Counted from the first letter of the stretch, positions 1 to 12,078 are shown. The stretch: 64,000 bases of DNA from Aspidiotus rigidus (GCA_035079385.1 JAVHKY010000003.1:20723501-20787500); one strand, 5' to 3'. The notes: generated by a model from the letters alone, not told the origin. Program-made: numbers and translations.

Positions 1-723
1 CTTTGGATTCTATTGACCAGCTCTATTCTTGTACTAAAAAGTAGGAGCGACGATGTTTTGCATAGAAAAATTACTCGACATTTTACTAGAGCGAAACTGC
101 GCAGACCTCATTTTGCTTTATATCAGAAACCAGTAGAGAGACTTTTAGATTTTGCAAATCTCTACTGTGATAAGAAAAAAGTCGACAGACCCTATAGTAA
201 CCAGGTCAATCTTCATACTTCTACTTCCAAAGACTTGGAGCGAGGACACAGTGTCATTAAAGACGATAGCATTGGAAGAAAAGAGTTCAAGTTTTGGAAG
301 TTGTCACTGATCAACTCCCATATTGTAAGAGTGTTAATAGTCACTACAACATTATTGAATATTATGAAAAAACTGATTTCTTGGCTTTGGTTCAAGCACT
401 CCATTACTATGGTGACACACATTTATCGTTTGGCAAAGTACATGCTTGTAACTTTGGAACCAACTTGAGCAGCAATAAGAGTTTTTGTAGAGGGGGAGTT
501 CATTGTCGTTCAAAGGGTGGGGAAGAATGCCTATCTCTTGAGGGATCCAATATCGGGACAGGAGGTAATGGCTAATGTACGACAAATGACTCTCATTAGC
601 AGAAGTCAGCCTAATAACAGCTGTGAGAGTAAGTGGATGGCCCTGGATGAAGTGAGGAATGAAGAAAGTCTAACTGTTAGTCTAATGCATCAAATAAAAT
701 GCCAACCCTCTGATACATACTGA
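1..723 (+). other. unrecognised ORF remnants, possibly the 3' end of an LTR element
   Basis: A reading frame is open from the window edge to 468, and other frames are open at 294-575 and 517-723. None matches a family I recognise. The short segment around 517-610 (YLLRDP...NVRQMTLI) faintly resembles the C-terminal tail of a retroviral-type integrase. It is followed at 758-770 by a purine-rich AAAGGGGAG and then TCACGACCCC, an arrangement seen at the polypurine tract and 3' LTR start of some Ty3/gypsy elements. No second LTR is in the window, so this is only a suggestion. Confidence 0.2.
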
Positions 724-2934
724 GGGGTTATACTTCATTCTAGGTATGGATATAACTATAAAGGGGAGTCACGACCCCAAACCTTGATCTCATTAATTTG
801 GGAGAGGTTTGAGTGAACCATTGCATTTATTAATTCTAACCTATAGAATAAATTAGTATTATTATTCTTAATTCAACGTAATGTTTACAAAGCGCTGGAT
901 TCCTATGAAACAAAATCTTTGCAAACGTCAGTGGTAAGTGGACCTGTCTGGGACACTAATTTTTTCTAGAGCTGGAAGCATTGGTGGATATAGGTGCTGA
1001 CGGTGACGCTGTTGGATAGAAACTTCTAAAGTCGTCTGGTGCAACTTTCAAAGTTCCTAGGGGGCATCTGTAGCGTCACATTTTTGGAACGCACGACAAA
1101 AATGCATATAAATGCCCATAATAAGTCTCAATTGCTATATATATTATTAGACGACTATTTCTCGACTATTTCTCGATATTTTCCGTATTAAACTTTTTTT
1201 TTCGATGCATTATAGTGCAGCCTATTGCAATCTGGTATAGCCAGCATATACCGCATCTACCCTTGTATAATATATTCCATTGAAAGAGAAGGCGACGAGT
1301 CCGTTTATTCAAACATCTGTGACTACAGTCAGTCTAAATCCTATTTTAGATTCTAAATTAAATCTCCCTCTTTTAAAATCTTTTATTAATGTACGCATGC
1401 ACACCAATACTGCATGACTGTCCTTGAGGCTGGACCTAACACAGAGAATCTTTCTATTTATTTCTGAGAAAAGAAAAGGAAGTTAGTTAAACCAATTATT
1501 TAAACCCTATTTTAGATACAGTTGAGTGTCAAGTTATTTTACGACTGAATTCTCCAAATAGTTAATTTTACGATTTCTTAAAAAGATTCTCTCTGTTACC
1601 GCCGGACCTTAGGAAATTGTCAATGAGTCCGCAGCAGGGGATGTGCAGGACTGACTTTATGCAGTTCATCTCCGAGATGGTCTGATGGATGCATACAGTA
1701 GAGGAAGTCGTAAAAGTCATCCTCTGTTCTTACATGCGTATCTTTATAAAAGTTTTTCTCACTGTTGGTCCCAAACACGTGTGGATTCAAATTCCTCTTT
1801 CGGCCACCCTTGATGTTTGGGTCAACTGACTGTTGCTTTTTCGCGGGTTTCTGTACATTGGGGGCGTATGTGTATTGCTATCACTACCAGTATTGTGATA
1901 GGCTGATCTACCTAAGATGGCCCTTGTAGTAAGTAAAGCCTAGCCAATCAATAACTCCTTGTCGACTCTTGATTCGATGCTGCTAAGAGAATGGGAGCAG
2001 CCGAAGTAGGAAGTCTGCGGAACAGGAGTCGACAAGAGATGATGTTGACGTTAGTCGATAGAGTTGCTCAGAAAATTCGGAGACCAAAAGTCTACGCAGC
2101 TTGTGTTCGAAAATCGTTCTCGAACAATATTATATTGTTACGTTCTTGCAAAGCGACTCGCTCGTGATTATTATTTTCGTCGCGCCTGGTCTCGATTTTA
2201 AAGGTCGGTACATGTCACAAGAGAAAATTCCGCACCGCGACAATGAAAATTTCGAATTTCAATCGCACATAAAATTTTAGCTTGATGTAACAAGCGATCA
2301 GATAACTAGAATTAATATCGTCAAGTAACTTGTGCTCGTAAACGTGTGTTCGTATAAACATATCTAGTTTATCATTTTCATTCGCCGATCGTCTGATTCG
2401 AGTGCGAAAAGTTGCGCTAGTATTATTGCAGTAGTTCTGTGCCTTTATCGATGTTCTGGAAAAATTGTTTCACGACCATGAGCGGCTAGGCTCACTTATG
2501 CGGGGGCCATCCCGACCCCCAAATGCTGCCCAAATGCCGATTCAATAACAACTCATCATGATTTCGCCATTCGTACCATTTTGCCAGGATGCCTCTCCGG
2601 GAGTTTTTGCACCGAGATGTTTCCACCCGGTTTCCAACATCGATCCACCAACTGCTGTCACTAGTTATTATTTTATATCGTCCTTTGATATTTTCGTTTT
2701 GTCGCCGCTTAGGCGTCTTTTTCACTTTTCATAATTATTCCTCTATTTTTCATGTTTCTTATTTTTCATTTGTTTATCTTGCTTTTATTATACTATGATT
2801 ATGCATCAACGCCACACTCTTCATTATATAATATGTTCGTAAAAATTCCTATACCGTTCAACTTGAATCCCAAAAGGTCCTCTTCCTGAGATGTAAGAAT
2901 TATTCTTTGGAGGAAAGGTTACATTTCTTTTCAG
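724..2934. other. no recognisable gene
   Basis: I see no gene or clear repeat in this interval. If the LTR idea for the preceding interval is right, its first ~570 bases would be LTR sequence ending near 1335. The stretch around 2100-2700 is richer in CG dinucleotides than its surroundings. Confidence 0.5.
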
Positions 2935-2996
2935 ATGCAGATCATCGGATACGCGCGCGTCTTCGAGCTGATCTACATGTGCTCCGTTTATTTACG
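2935..2996 (+). CDS. candidate internal exon, unknown product
   Basis: A good 3' splice site (pyrimidine run TTTCTTTTCAG ending at 2934) and a strong 5' splice site (ACG then GTGAGT at 2997) bracket 62 bases that are much more GC-rich than the flanks. Two frames are open. One reads MQIIGYARVFELIYMCSVYL, the other a basic ADHRIRARLRADLHVLRLFT; the third has a stop. The length is not a multiple of three. I do not recognise either peptide. It may be a real exon, a retroelement piece, or chance. Confidence 0.25.
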
Positions 2997-4230
2997 GTGA
3001 GTAAAATATTATCTGATTATAGCAGACTCCCAAGTTTTGAACGCTAAATTTCGTTTACCCTTTAATTCTTTTTCTTTTGTTACTGTTTGAATCGTGCGAG
3101 TAAGCTCGTACAATATATTTTTTTTAATATTACACTTGAGCGCCGATGAGCGCATTTAAAAATTTTGGGTTGAGCTAGCGGCTCGCGCGACCTAGTTTCG
3201 GTATCCCCGAGCCCTATCTGAGCTCACCTACATTTTTTGTAGCACCCCGCTGGTGGTTTTGTCTCCCGTGAATCTGGGACGTAATTTGATTTACGTTAAC
3301 TTGACTTTAATTCTCTTCTTTTATTATTTTATTTTTATATACGTACCCCATTCGCCCAGTGAGACTTGCCAGACGGGCTTTTGCTCATTTTACTTTTGGA
3401 AACTTTCCATGGTCGGGCCAGGTAAGGCCAACGAGGATATTCAAGGCGATGGTCGCGCAGCGCCGACACGCTCCTATTCCCTACTCTAAAATTGTTCAGT
3501 ATTTCCGATTTATTTTGATATGGACAAGTTTCATTCTCCACATTTTTGGTTCGTTCCAAATTCAACCCCGAAGGGATTTTTTGGGACAAACACATCTTAG
3601 TTAATCATAATTAACTGTATCTATTAATACGAGTTACCTCATTTAATTGTTTCCTGATAATTAAGTTCATGCATTGTTTGTCGTTCACCGATTTATTTCA
3701 TTTCCATTATTATCAGTTTTGACCCGTATTTCGGGTGCATATATCCGTTTGATTTTTCAATTGTCTGTTCTTGCATGCTCGTAACCCGGGCATAATTATA
3801 GTTTTTATTCCGTAGCTCCAACCAGTGTCATTTTATTTCATGATACGTTCTGTCTTCTCTCTACGGTAATATTACGAGTAGAAGAAATCTTCATTAGTCA
3901 CAATTATTCTGTAAGTTAATCGTCGGTGGAATATGCCGATAATTCCACTCGGAGAGGGAACAAGTAGGCGTAACCCTCTCTTAAAGCGCCGAAAGCTAGC
4001 AAGTGTAGCTTAGCTTCTAAATTGTGGGTCTTTTGTCTCCCCCAGCTTTCAAGAAAATCTGGGCAAAATTCTTCATTGGTCTTCTCTGTCAGACCACACC
4101 TTTTATATGTATCTAATGAGACAGAGTGGCATCCCTGTTTTCTTTTCTTTTTGGTTCGACTTGTTCGGGCATAGGTTAGGCTACACTTTCAGCATCTTTC
4201 AAGGGGCACTACCCCCCTTGGAAAGCTGTG
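2997..4230. other. no recognisable gene
   Basis: Short open frames occur around 3253-3604 but none resembles a known family. No repeats shared with the rest of the window were noticed before the minisatellite starts near 4235. Confidence 0.5.
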
Positions 4231-4234
4231 ACGC

Positions 4235-5990
4235 TACAGAGGGGGACTTGGAAAAAATGTCGACTCTCGAGCGATATATGATAGCAGGGGCACTTGGAAA
4301 AATGTCGACTCCAGAGCTATATATGAAAGGAGGGGGACAGGAAAAATTTCGACTCTCGAGCTATATATGATAGGAGAAGGACATGGAAAAATTTCGACTC
4401 TAGAGTCATATATTATGGGAGAGGGGGACTTGGGAAAAATGTCGACTCTCGAGCTATATATGATAGCAGGGGCACTTGGAAAAATGTCGACTCCCGACCT
4501 ATATATGATAGGAGGAGGACTTGGAAAATTTTGACTCTCGAGCTATTTGTGATAGGAGGGGACTTGGAAAAAATTTGACTCTCGAGCTATATATGATAAG
4601 AGGGGGACTAGAAAAATGTTGCCTCTCGAGCTATATATGATAGGAGGACTTGGAAAAATGTCGACTGTCGAGCTACATATGATAGGAGGGGGACTTGGAA
4701 AATTTTGACTCTCGAGCTATTTGTGATAGGAGGGGACTTGGAAAAAATTTGACTCTCGAGCCATATATTATAGGAGAGGGCTTAGAAAAATTTCCACCCT
4801 CGAGCTATATATGATGGGAGGGAAACTTGGAAAATGTCTACTCTCGAGCTATATATGATAGGAGGGGGACTTGGAAACAATGTCGACTCTCGAGCTATAT
4901 ATATGATAGGAGGGGCACTTGGAAAAATGTTGACTCTCGAGCTATATATGATAAGAGGGGGACTAGAAAAATGTTGCCTCTCGAGCTATATATGATAGGA
5001 GGACTTGGAAAAATGTCGACTGTCGAGCTAGATATGATAGGAGGGGGACTGGAAAATTTCGACTGTCGAGCCATATATGATAGGAGGGGGACTCGGAAAG
5101 AATGTCGACTCTCGAGCTATATATGTTAGGAGGGGGACAGGAAAAATTTCGACTCTCGAGCTATATATGATAGGAGGGGGACAGGAAAAATTTCGACTCT
5201 CGAGCTATATATGATAGGAGAAGGACTTGGAAAAATTTCGACTCTCGAGTCATATATTATGGGAGAGGGGGACTTGGAAAAAATGTCGACTCTCGAGCTA
5301 TATATGATAGCAGGGGCACTTGGAAAAATTTCGACTCCAGAGCTATATATGAAAGGAGGGGGACTTGGAAAATTTTGACTCTCGAGCTATTTGTGATAGG
5401 AGGGGACTTGGAAAAAATTTGACTCTCGAGCTATATATGATAAGAGGGGGACTAGAAAAATGTTGCCTCTCGAGCTATATATGTTAGGAGGACTTGGAAA
5501 AATGTCGACTGTCGAGCTACATATGATAGGAGGGGGACTTGGAAAATTTTGACTCTCGAGCTATATATGATAGGAGGGGGACGTGGAAGAAATTTGATTC
5601 TCGAGCCATATATTGTAGGAGAGGGGCTTGGAAAAGTTTCCACCCTCGAGCTATATATGATGGGAGGGAAACTTGGAAAAAATGTCGACTCTCGAGCTAT
5701 ATATGATAAGAGGGGGACTGGAAAAATGTCGACTCTCGAGCTATACATGATAGGAGGAGGACTTGGAAAAATTTCGACTGTCGAGCTACTTATGATAGGA
5801 GGGGGACTGGAAAAATTTTGACTCTCGAGCTACATATGATAAGAGGGGTCTGAAAAAATTTCGACGCTCGTGCAATATATGATAGGAGGGGGACTTGGAA
5901 AAAATATCGACTCTCGAGCTACAGTATATATATGATAAGAAAGGGACTCGGAAAAATTTCAAGTCTCGAGCCAGCATATTACATAGCTGG
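4235..5990. repeat. 45-bp minisatellite array, about 39 units
   Basis: The array is tandem copies of a unit of about 45 bp containing GACTCTCGAGCTATATATGA, then TAGGAGGGGGACTTGGAAAA. Each unit carries a CTCGAG palindrome and a TATATA core. Units diverge by substitutions and 1-3 base indels; some variants, such as the CTATTTGTGATAGG type, recur as higher-order blocks. Because 45 is divisible by three, frames stay open across several units and give a 15-residue repeat peptide (LELYMIGGGLGKMST-like) on the plus strand and others on the minus strand. These are by-products of the period. The same unit recurs near 10.0-11.4, 56.8-57.2 and 59.3-59.5 kb. Confidence 0.95.
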
Positions 5991-6004
5991 AGATTCGAGA
6001 AAAA

Positions 6005-6410
6005 TTTAGACTCTCAAATTATATTATACTAGGCTTATAGTAGGTCCAGGCCTTCTTTATACTAGCTTTATCTAGGTCTAGGCTTCCTTGAATTTTCAAT
6101 ACCAAATCCTATTTGACTCATTAAACAGGTTCCCTGCGTTCCTCGTTTAACTTCGTTAAGGAAGCCGTCGTTTTTTCTAAGTTTTTTGCTGGATGACGTA
6201 CGGCGCATGGCAAATTTCTCAAAAAGCCCTCCATAACACAGGTTCCCTGTTAAAATTTTGACCTTCCAGCTATATATGATAGGAAGAGGAAATTTTGGGA
6301 CCTTAACGCAATTCCCCGAAAATGATGACGTTACAGATAAGCGGACGCGGACGTTTTCTGAAAATTACCGCCCATAAAAGGAATAGAGGGTTCCCCGCTA
6401 AAAAAAAGGG
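6005..6410 (-). repeat. composite repeat modules flanking the minisatellite (minus orientation)
   Basis: Three modules that recur elsewhere lie side by side. Module B (about 6020-6180) contains GGTTCCCTGCGTTCCTCG and GGCTTCC (minus-sense AACGAAGTTAAACGAGGAAC). Module A (about 6180-6265) contains GCAAATTTCTCAAAAAGCCC and ends in ACAGGTTCCCTGTTAAAATT. Module C (about 6285-6410) contains GCGGACGCGGACGTTTTCTG and GGGTTCCCCGCTAAAA. Module B recurs at 10.7, 11.45, 47.4 and 56.65 kb, module A at 9.95, 11.15 and 55.0 kb, and module C at 59.2 kb. This supports one dispersed composite element built around the minisatellite. Confidence 0.75.
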
Positions 6411-8627
6411 CATAATCTCAGTCATTGCGCATAACTGTTTAGTGAAACGAAAAAAAGTCAACATAAAAATATACAATTTTCTATAATGCCACTCATCTCT
6501 CACCACCTCCTTTCTTCTTGAATTTTAATTATTTTCCTTGTACTCTTTTCGCAACTCTTGTTTCTTACTATAATATCGTCATTCTGAAAGGACATAAATT
6601 ATACCTCTAAAAATGCTTCACCGTACTGCCTCAACCTTTATCCATTTTAAAATCATCTCTTATAATCCTATAATCAGGGCTGGCTGCATGATTGGCTTAG
6701 TCTCAGTTTGTAATTCTCGAATCAAGGGTTTTTCGCGCTCGGCCTTCTTTCTTACAATGTTAATAGAGGACGTACTAAAGATTTTATGCGACGGTTTTGA
6801 TCCACCCACAAATGCACTATAAAAGTTTTACAGTGCACACTTTAAAAATGTGAAATATTCGTAAGTCGAATAGACGTAATGTCCTTGTTACCTCCGCCAT
6901 ACATACGGGGTTGAGATGAGCATAACCTTCAGCATTTTCTTTGCAACAGCTTGCAGTATACGTATGGTAACACTTAATTGAAATAAACAACCGAATATAA
7001 GGATGCGAAATCGTATTCAACCGAACTCCTATACCGTAACTCATAAAGATTTATGACTAGTTTAAAAAGCGCGAGGCAACTATATGTACGAGACTACATA
7101 TTAAACCAGAAAACTGCAATCCGTAAACTCGAAGCAGTGCAATCAGTACTATAGAGCTTTGAACTACATTTCATAGATAATTACACACGTCGTGATTCCA
7201 TTTAAAAGGGTTAATCTACTTTTATAATGAGTAACGGTATAGCGGCCAGTGTGAAATAAACGCGATCTGAGTAGGCTATAATTTTTCGAAATACACAACG
7301 TTAATGAATTACGAGTAAAAACTAACTTACGGTTAGAAAATACTTACGTACGCAGTATTGCCGCGAAGACGTGTGCCCGTCCTAGGTCTCGGGCTCTTCT
7401 AATTTGATATCTTTATCGCCTTCAGTGGGAAGTTGCTAAGTTCTTCGTGTCTCATGATGTATACTTTTGTCGTCTACAAGTCGCATCTTGGAGTCGCATT
7501 TCCGGGTTATGACGACTTCTCCTAGATATTTTAGCGCCCGTTTTCGTTCTTATGAGACGTACCTACGTATAAATGCAGGTAGAATAAAACCCTGGAGACC
7601 CGCTTCTTTTGCGCTGTCGTTTTCTCACCGGCCTTTATCATTGTCGATCAGTGATAAAATATTGCGTAGACGATGTTAGAACTCCGGCACAAAGTATGTT
7701 ATATTATTGCTATCTTTTGCGGTCAGTTTCACTTTCGCGGTGTTTTCTTGTATATTGGGTAATCACGTCATCGGGCCGTACCACTTATACCGTGTGCGTT
7801 CTGTATAGGATTCCTACGTCATTACGAAATAATTATAATAAATTCCCTTTTCTTCTGACGGCAGAAGTGGCCATTCAAAAAAATACCGATATATTGCGGT
7901 AGATGCGATGTTCCTCGAAGAAGAGTAAGGCCTAGTTCAACGTGCGATCGGTGAGAATTGGGAACTGAAAGCGTATACATGAAGTCACGCACGATGTTAT
8001 GTTGTAGCGCGCTGACGAATGGTGATGATGACGAAATTCTGCTTCTAAAAATATGTATACCGTACGATAATATGCGATGGCTTATTTTTCTCCTTCGTAA
8101 TACTTGTACTCCTTTTCGCAAGACTTCTTCATTACGAACGAGCTCCTATGTACATCTTCCTTATTCAGGTGGTCTCGATGTATCGTAACTTGGTCTTTCA
8201 CATAGTAGTTTCTTTTCATTTGAAACTTGCTAGCGCACATCGTTGTGGGGTAATTCGAGAGTCTTTTCGAGCATTTCACAATTTCGTACAGACTTTTCGT
8301 CATTAGTATAAAAAATACGAAACGGTGAATTCGTCAACTACATTCATCGAAAAATGTTGGAGAACTAAATCAGCGATATATGAATTTGAAAATCTCTTTG
8401 TGCAGCTGCCCGTCCTCTATGGGTTGCGTATGCGTTAATTTTATTTCCTCACCGAACACCGGTGTCGACCCTTCCCGTTGTAAATTCAATGTTGGAAGAA
8501 TCTCCTGGCAAAACCTCCTCTTCTTGCCAACCGCCAACTAACACACACACATCAGACACAACTTAGAGCAAAATTGCTGTCGAAGTTGTTCTTCTTTCAT
8601 ATCACCTATATACTCGATCTTCTGCCT
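6411..8627. other. no recognisable gene
   Basis: Open frames of up to about 99 codons on both strands (for example 7609-8303) show no recognisable domain and overlap one another on opposite strands. I see no repeat shared with the rest of the window. Confidence 0.5.
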
Positions 8628-9720
8628 GTACTCGATAAACTAGATTGACTCAGTAAATATACACCAAAAAAGACTGAGCGATCGCTCTGATGAGCGACCA
8701 ATAACACTACTGAACAGCTATCCTGTTACAAAGATTCTATTACATGATTCTTAAATACTTTTCAACGCTGAACACGAATCCGTTGTCCGTTTTTTGCCAG
8801 CACGTCACAATTTTTAGTAATCACGATTAAAGTTCTCGTTTACTTGCCGCGTGTCGTCGCGAAACACATCGACGATAGCAGCATCGCTATCGAAAACGTT
8901 CGTTACGTTCCGCGGTAGCGCGCGGCAAGTAGACGAGAATATTTGTCATCATTACGTGAATATTTATCGTGATTACTAAAAATTGTGACGTGCAAGCAAA
9001 AAACAGACAACGGATTCGTGTTCAGCGTTGAAAAGTATTTAAGAATCATGTAATAGAATCTTTGTAACAGGATAGCTGTTCAGTAGTGTAATATACCAAC
9101 TTTTTCAGTCTATTTACTTCCGCTTTTCCCTACCATATTCAGACCAACTTAGACAAAATTTCGACTTAAAAATTAGTCGATTTGTAGGTGATGTAGGTAC
9201 CATAAAATGGTCTATCCTCAGTCATTGATCATACTTCCTCTGCAATTGAGTATATTTCAACCATTTTTGATACAAAAAAACAGTCGATTTCTAGGGAAAC
9301 TTGCGACATAAAATAGTCTCCCATAGTCAACATTCAATCAGTGTTAACAAAGCACCATAATTAGACTACTTCTGACGAAAAAGATCGGTGAATTTCTAGG
9401 CAATAGAGACGCCACGTCATAAAACGGTCTCTAGTTAAGTAACTTTTACATACCATACTTAGACCACTTTTAACAAGAAAAATGAATCTACATCTAAGCG
9501 TTTCTCAAGTAAAAGCAGAAGAAAGAAGATCTTGTTGGCTGGGTTATATTGAGACGAGATAAATTTTGGTCCGCGAGTTTGCGGGCACCATACCGGTTGA
9601 TTCATTCCAGAGGTTCCAAGATATGTCCTGCGGATATCTGCCAAGAAATGGACTGAAAATGTTGGTCAAAATTGAGTGACTGTTCGCACGAGAATAGATC
9701 AAAAAAGAGGAAAGGTTTCC
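8628..9720 (-). mobile_element. TIR-element copy 2, truncated and interrupted by a MITE
   Basis: This stretch aligns, reverse-complemented, with the element at 17037-19376. It begins with ACTCGATAAACTAGATTGAC, a degraded copy of the terminal CCCGATAAACCAGATCGACC. It then runs in the same order through the TGGTCTAT-rich arm to the opposite arm (segment with CAAAATTGAGTGACTGTTCG, 9665-9690). The outer part of the second arm is missing. It carries the 384-bp hairpin MITE but lacks the AT-rich mitochondrial insert of its paralogue, so it serves as the empty site for that insert. No transposase is seen. Confidence 0.7.
8705..9088. mobile_element. 384-bp foldback MITE with TAA target duplication
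   Basis: Terminal sequence CACTACTGAACAGCTATCCT at the left matches its reverse complement ending at 9088, and the inverted match continues for about 150 bases per arm. The centre holds a second small hairpin (CGATAGC...GCTATCG around 8875-8900). The element is flanked by TAA at 8702-8704 and 9089-9091. The paralogous site near 19290 reads (minus sense) GACTAATAATAGACC without the insert, confirming a 3-bp TAA duplication. A 3-bp TWA target is typical of PIF/Harbinger elements, so a non-autonomous Harbinger-type MITE is the best guess. It encodes no protein. Confidence 0.88.
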
Positions 9721-9917
9721 CATAATGTACAATTCTACTTAATTAGTTGCATTTATAAGGGTACTTTCGCCCGGTAGAAGGTCTAAATATTATGGCACTC
9801 ACAGAAAAAAAATTGCCAAAATGTGCCACTTGCATTCAACAGCTACGGAACAACATAGATGGCTCCGGAACACGCGAATGTTCTTTAAAATGTTTTTTCT
9901 TGAAAAAAAAACACGTT
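9721..9917. other. no recognisable gene
   Basis: A spacer with ATGTGCCACTTGC at about 9820. Related ATGTGCCAC words recur at 11538-11625, beyond the composite repeat, so the two sides may be parts of one interrupted unit. Nothing else is seen. Confidence 0.4.
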
Positions 9918-10850
9918 TTAACAGGGAACTTGTTTTATGGGGGGCTTTTTGAGGAATTTGCCGTGCGCCGTGTGCCTTCCTCCGTCCAGCAAAACACTTG
10001 GGAAAATTTCGACTCTCGAGCTATATATGATGGGGGGCGGGGAGGGGACAGACATGGAAACATTTCGAATATCGAGCCTTATATCATGATAGGAGAGGGA
10101 CTAAGAAAAATTTCGACTCTCGAGCTATATACGATGGTGGGGGGGGGGGAAAGAGACATCGAAAAAATTCGACTATCGAGCTATAATTATATGATTGGAG
10201 GGGGGGGGGGGACTTGGAAAAATTTCGACTATCGAGCAATATATTATGATAGGAGAGAGACTTGGAAAAATCTTCAATTCTCGAGCTATATATGATGGGG
10301 GGGGGAGGACTTAGAAAAATTTCGACTATCGAGCAATATGTTATGATAGGAGAGAGACTTGGAAAAATTTCGACTCTCGAGCTATATATGATGGGGGGGG
10401 GGAGACTTGGAAAAATTTCGACTGTCGAGCAATATATTATGATAGGAGAGAGACCTTCAACTCTCGAGCTATATTTAATAGGAGAGAGACTTGGAACAAT
10501 TTCGACTCTCGAGCTATATATAAAAGGGGGGGGGGAAGCCTTGGAAAAATTACGACTATCGAGTCATATATCATGATAGGAGAGAGACTTGGAAAAAGTT
10601 TCAACTCTCGAGGCATGTATTATGATAGGAGAGAGACTTAGAAAAAATTTCTACTCTCAAGCTATATTTGATAGCAGAAGGACTTGGAAAAAAAAACGAC
10701 GGCTTCCTTAACGAAGTTAAACGAGGAACGCAGGGAACCTGTTTTATGAGTCAAATGGGATTTGGTATTGAAAATTCAAGAAAGCCTAGACCTAGATAAA
10801 GCTAGTATAAAGAAGGCCTACCCCTAATATAAGCCTAGTATAATATAGTT
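9918..10850 (+). repeat. composite repeat: module A, minisatellite array, module B (plus)
   Basis: Module A at 9918-10000 contains AACAGGGAACTTGTTTTATG and GAGGAATTTGCCGTGCGCCG. It is followed at about 10000-10680 by about 14 diverged units of the CTCGAGCTATATATGA minisatellite, here with poly-G runs of 8-13 between units. Module B at 10688-10850 contains GGCTTCCTTAACGAAGTTAA and GCAGGGAACCTGTTTTATGA. The open frames at 9792-10576 are read-through of the tandem period and are not genes. Confidence 0.85.
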
Positions 10851-10859
10851 TCAGAGTCT

Positions 10860-11512
10860 AATTTTTTCTCGAATCTCCAGTTATATAATATGCTAGATCG
10901 AGACTTGAAATTTTTCCAAGTCCCGTTCATATCATAGCTCGAGAGTCCACATTTTTCCAAGTCCCCCTGCTATCATATATGGCTCGAGAGTCGAAATTGT
11001 AACAGGGAACCTGTTTTATTTTTAAGTCCCTCTCCTATCATATAGGGCTCGAGAGTCGAAATTTTTCCAAATCCCCCTCCTATTATATATGGCTGGAGAG
11101 TCCACATTTTTCCTAATTTTTCGCTGGACGGCGCAGGGCGAACGGCAAATTTCTCAAAAAGCCCCCCATAAAACAGGTTCCCTGTTAAAATTTTGACTCT
11201 AGAGCTATACATGTTGGGAGGGGTATATGAAAAAAATTCCGACTCTGGACCCATATATGATAGGAGAGGGACTTAGAAAACTTTCGACTCTCGAGCCGTT
11301 TGTGATGGGAATTTTTATGTCCCCCTCCTATCATATATTTCCAGTCCCCCCTCCCCCCTATCATATACATCTCGAAATTCGACCAAAATTTAGACTCTTG
11401 AACTATATTATACTGAATTCTCAATACCAAATCCCATATGACTCATAAAACAGGTTCCCTGGGTTCCTCGTTCAACTTTGTTAAGGAAGCCGTCGTTTTT
11501 TCCCATGAAAAC
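10860..11512 (-). repeat. composite repeat, inverted half: minisatellite, module A, module B (minus)
   Basis: The same modules follow in reverse orientation: minisatellite units at about 10870-11100 with an internal CAGGGAACCTG at 10990-11000, module A (minus) at 11110-11195, mixed-orientation units at 11200-11410, and module B (minus) at 11410-11512. Together with 9918-10850 this gives a large imperfect palindrome centred near 10.85 kb. Confidence 0.8.
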
Positions 11513-11635
11513 ATGTTTTTTCCTTGAAAACCTGTAAATATGCCACAATGTGCCACAAAATTTTAATGTACCACACAATGAGCCAAAAGAATCGAAATGT
11601 GCCAATGTGGCACAAATGTGCCAGGTGCTACCCCC

Positions 11636-11672
11636 GGCAACGCTGCTTTCGGGTGGTATCTCATCATCAGCC
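11636..11672 (-). ncRNA. hammerhead-ribozyme-like motif in PLE1 pseudo-LTR
   Basis: Minus strand: CTGATGA, then TGAGATACCACCC, then GAAAGCAGCGTTGC. CTGATGA and GAAA are the hammerhead core. The spacer could form a 3-bp helix II of GGG/CCC type if the A in GAG is a mutation. GCAGC/GTTGC could form helix III. No convincing cleavage-site UH or helix I was found. The copy in the other pseudo-LTR (14264-14290) keeps CTGATG but has lost GAAA. I read both as decayed. Confidence 0.4.
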
Positions 11673-11876
11673 TGTGTCGCAACTGGAGAACAAGCCCTTA
11701 AAAATGAGTTGTGATCTTATTGACTATAACAAAGCTGCGTTGTAATTGGTTCACTCTATTGGCCTAAATACTGCGTTTCTATTGGATACCTGGTTTCCTG
11801 CCATCTTATTGGTTGGTTCTGTTCTTCTTCTCTCGTCTAATCACCAGCCCGAATAATTTTTCGCTTTCAAACGTGA

Positions 11877-12078
11877 TTACATATTCCAAGAGGCAGGATT
11901 TCTTCCTCTTTGCTTTTGCAATCTCCATTTGTTTCCAGAGTTTTCTTCTCTTTGCATGATTCTCTTCATGTATGACTTCAAATATTTCCTCTCCATTGTG
12001 GTGTTATTCGTTACAGTGTTTACCAAACAGTGACTTGCGATCTTCTTTCTCCCTCGCCTTTTGTGCTTCCTTTTCCTG
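11877..12078 (-). pseudogene. PLE1 GIY-YIG endonuclease, C-terminal part
   Basis: The piece reads FYIGETGRKFEIRKRKHKRR near its start: the second half of the GIY-YIG motif (YIG) plus the conserved arginine region. The first half (GVHTLSCS) lies just upstream in another frame, so one frameshift splits the domain. Rest of the piece is basic and ends at a stop near 11877. In intact PLEs this domain nicks the insertion target. Confidence 0.75.

Noticed and set aside
4827..5821. Open frames with 15-residue repeats, which could look like a repeat protein
   Set aside because: The 45-bp period is a multiple of three, so several frames on both strands stay open; units carry indels and stops at random.
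4235..5990. CRISPR-like array
   Set aside because: Units are contiguous and diverged, with no unique spacers; the DNA is eukaryotic.
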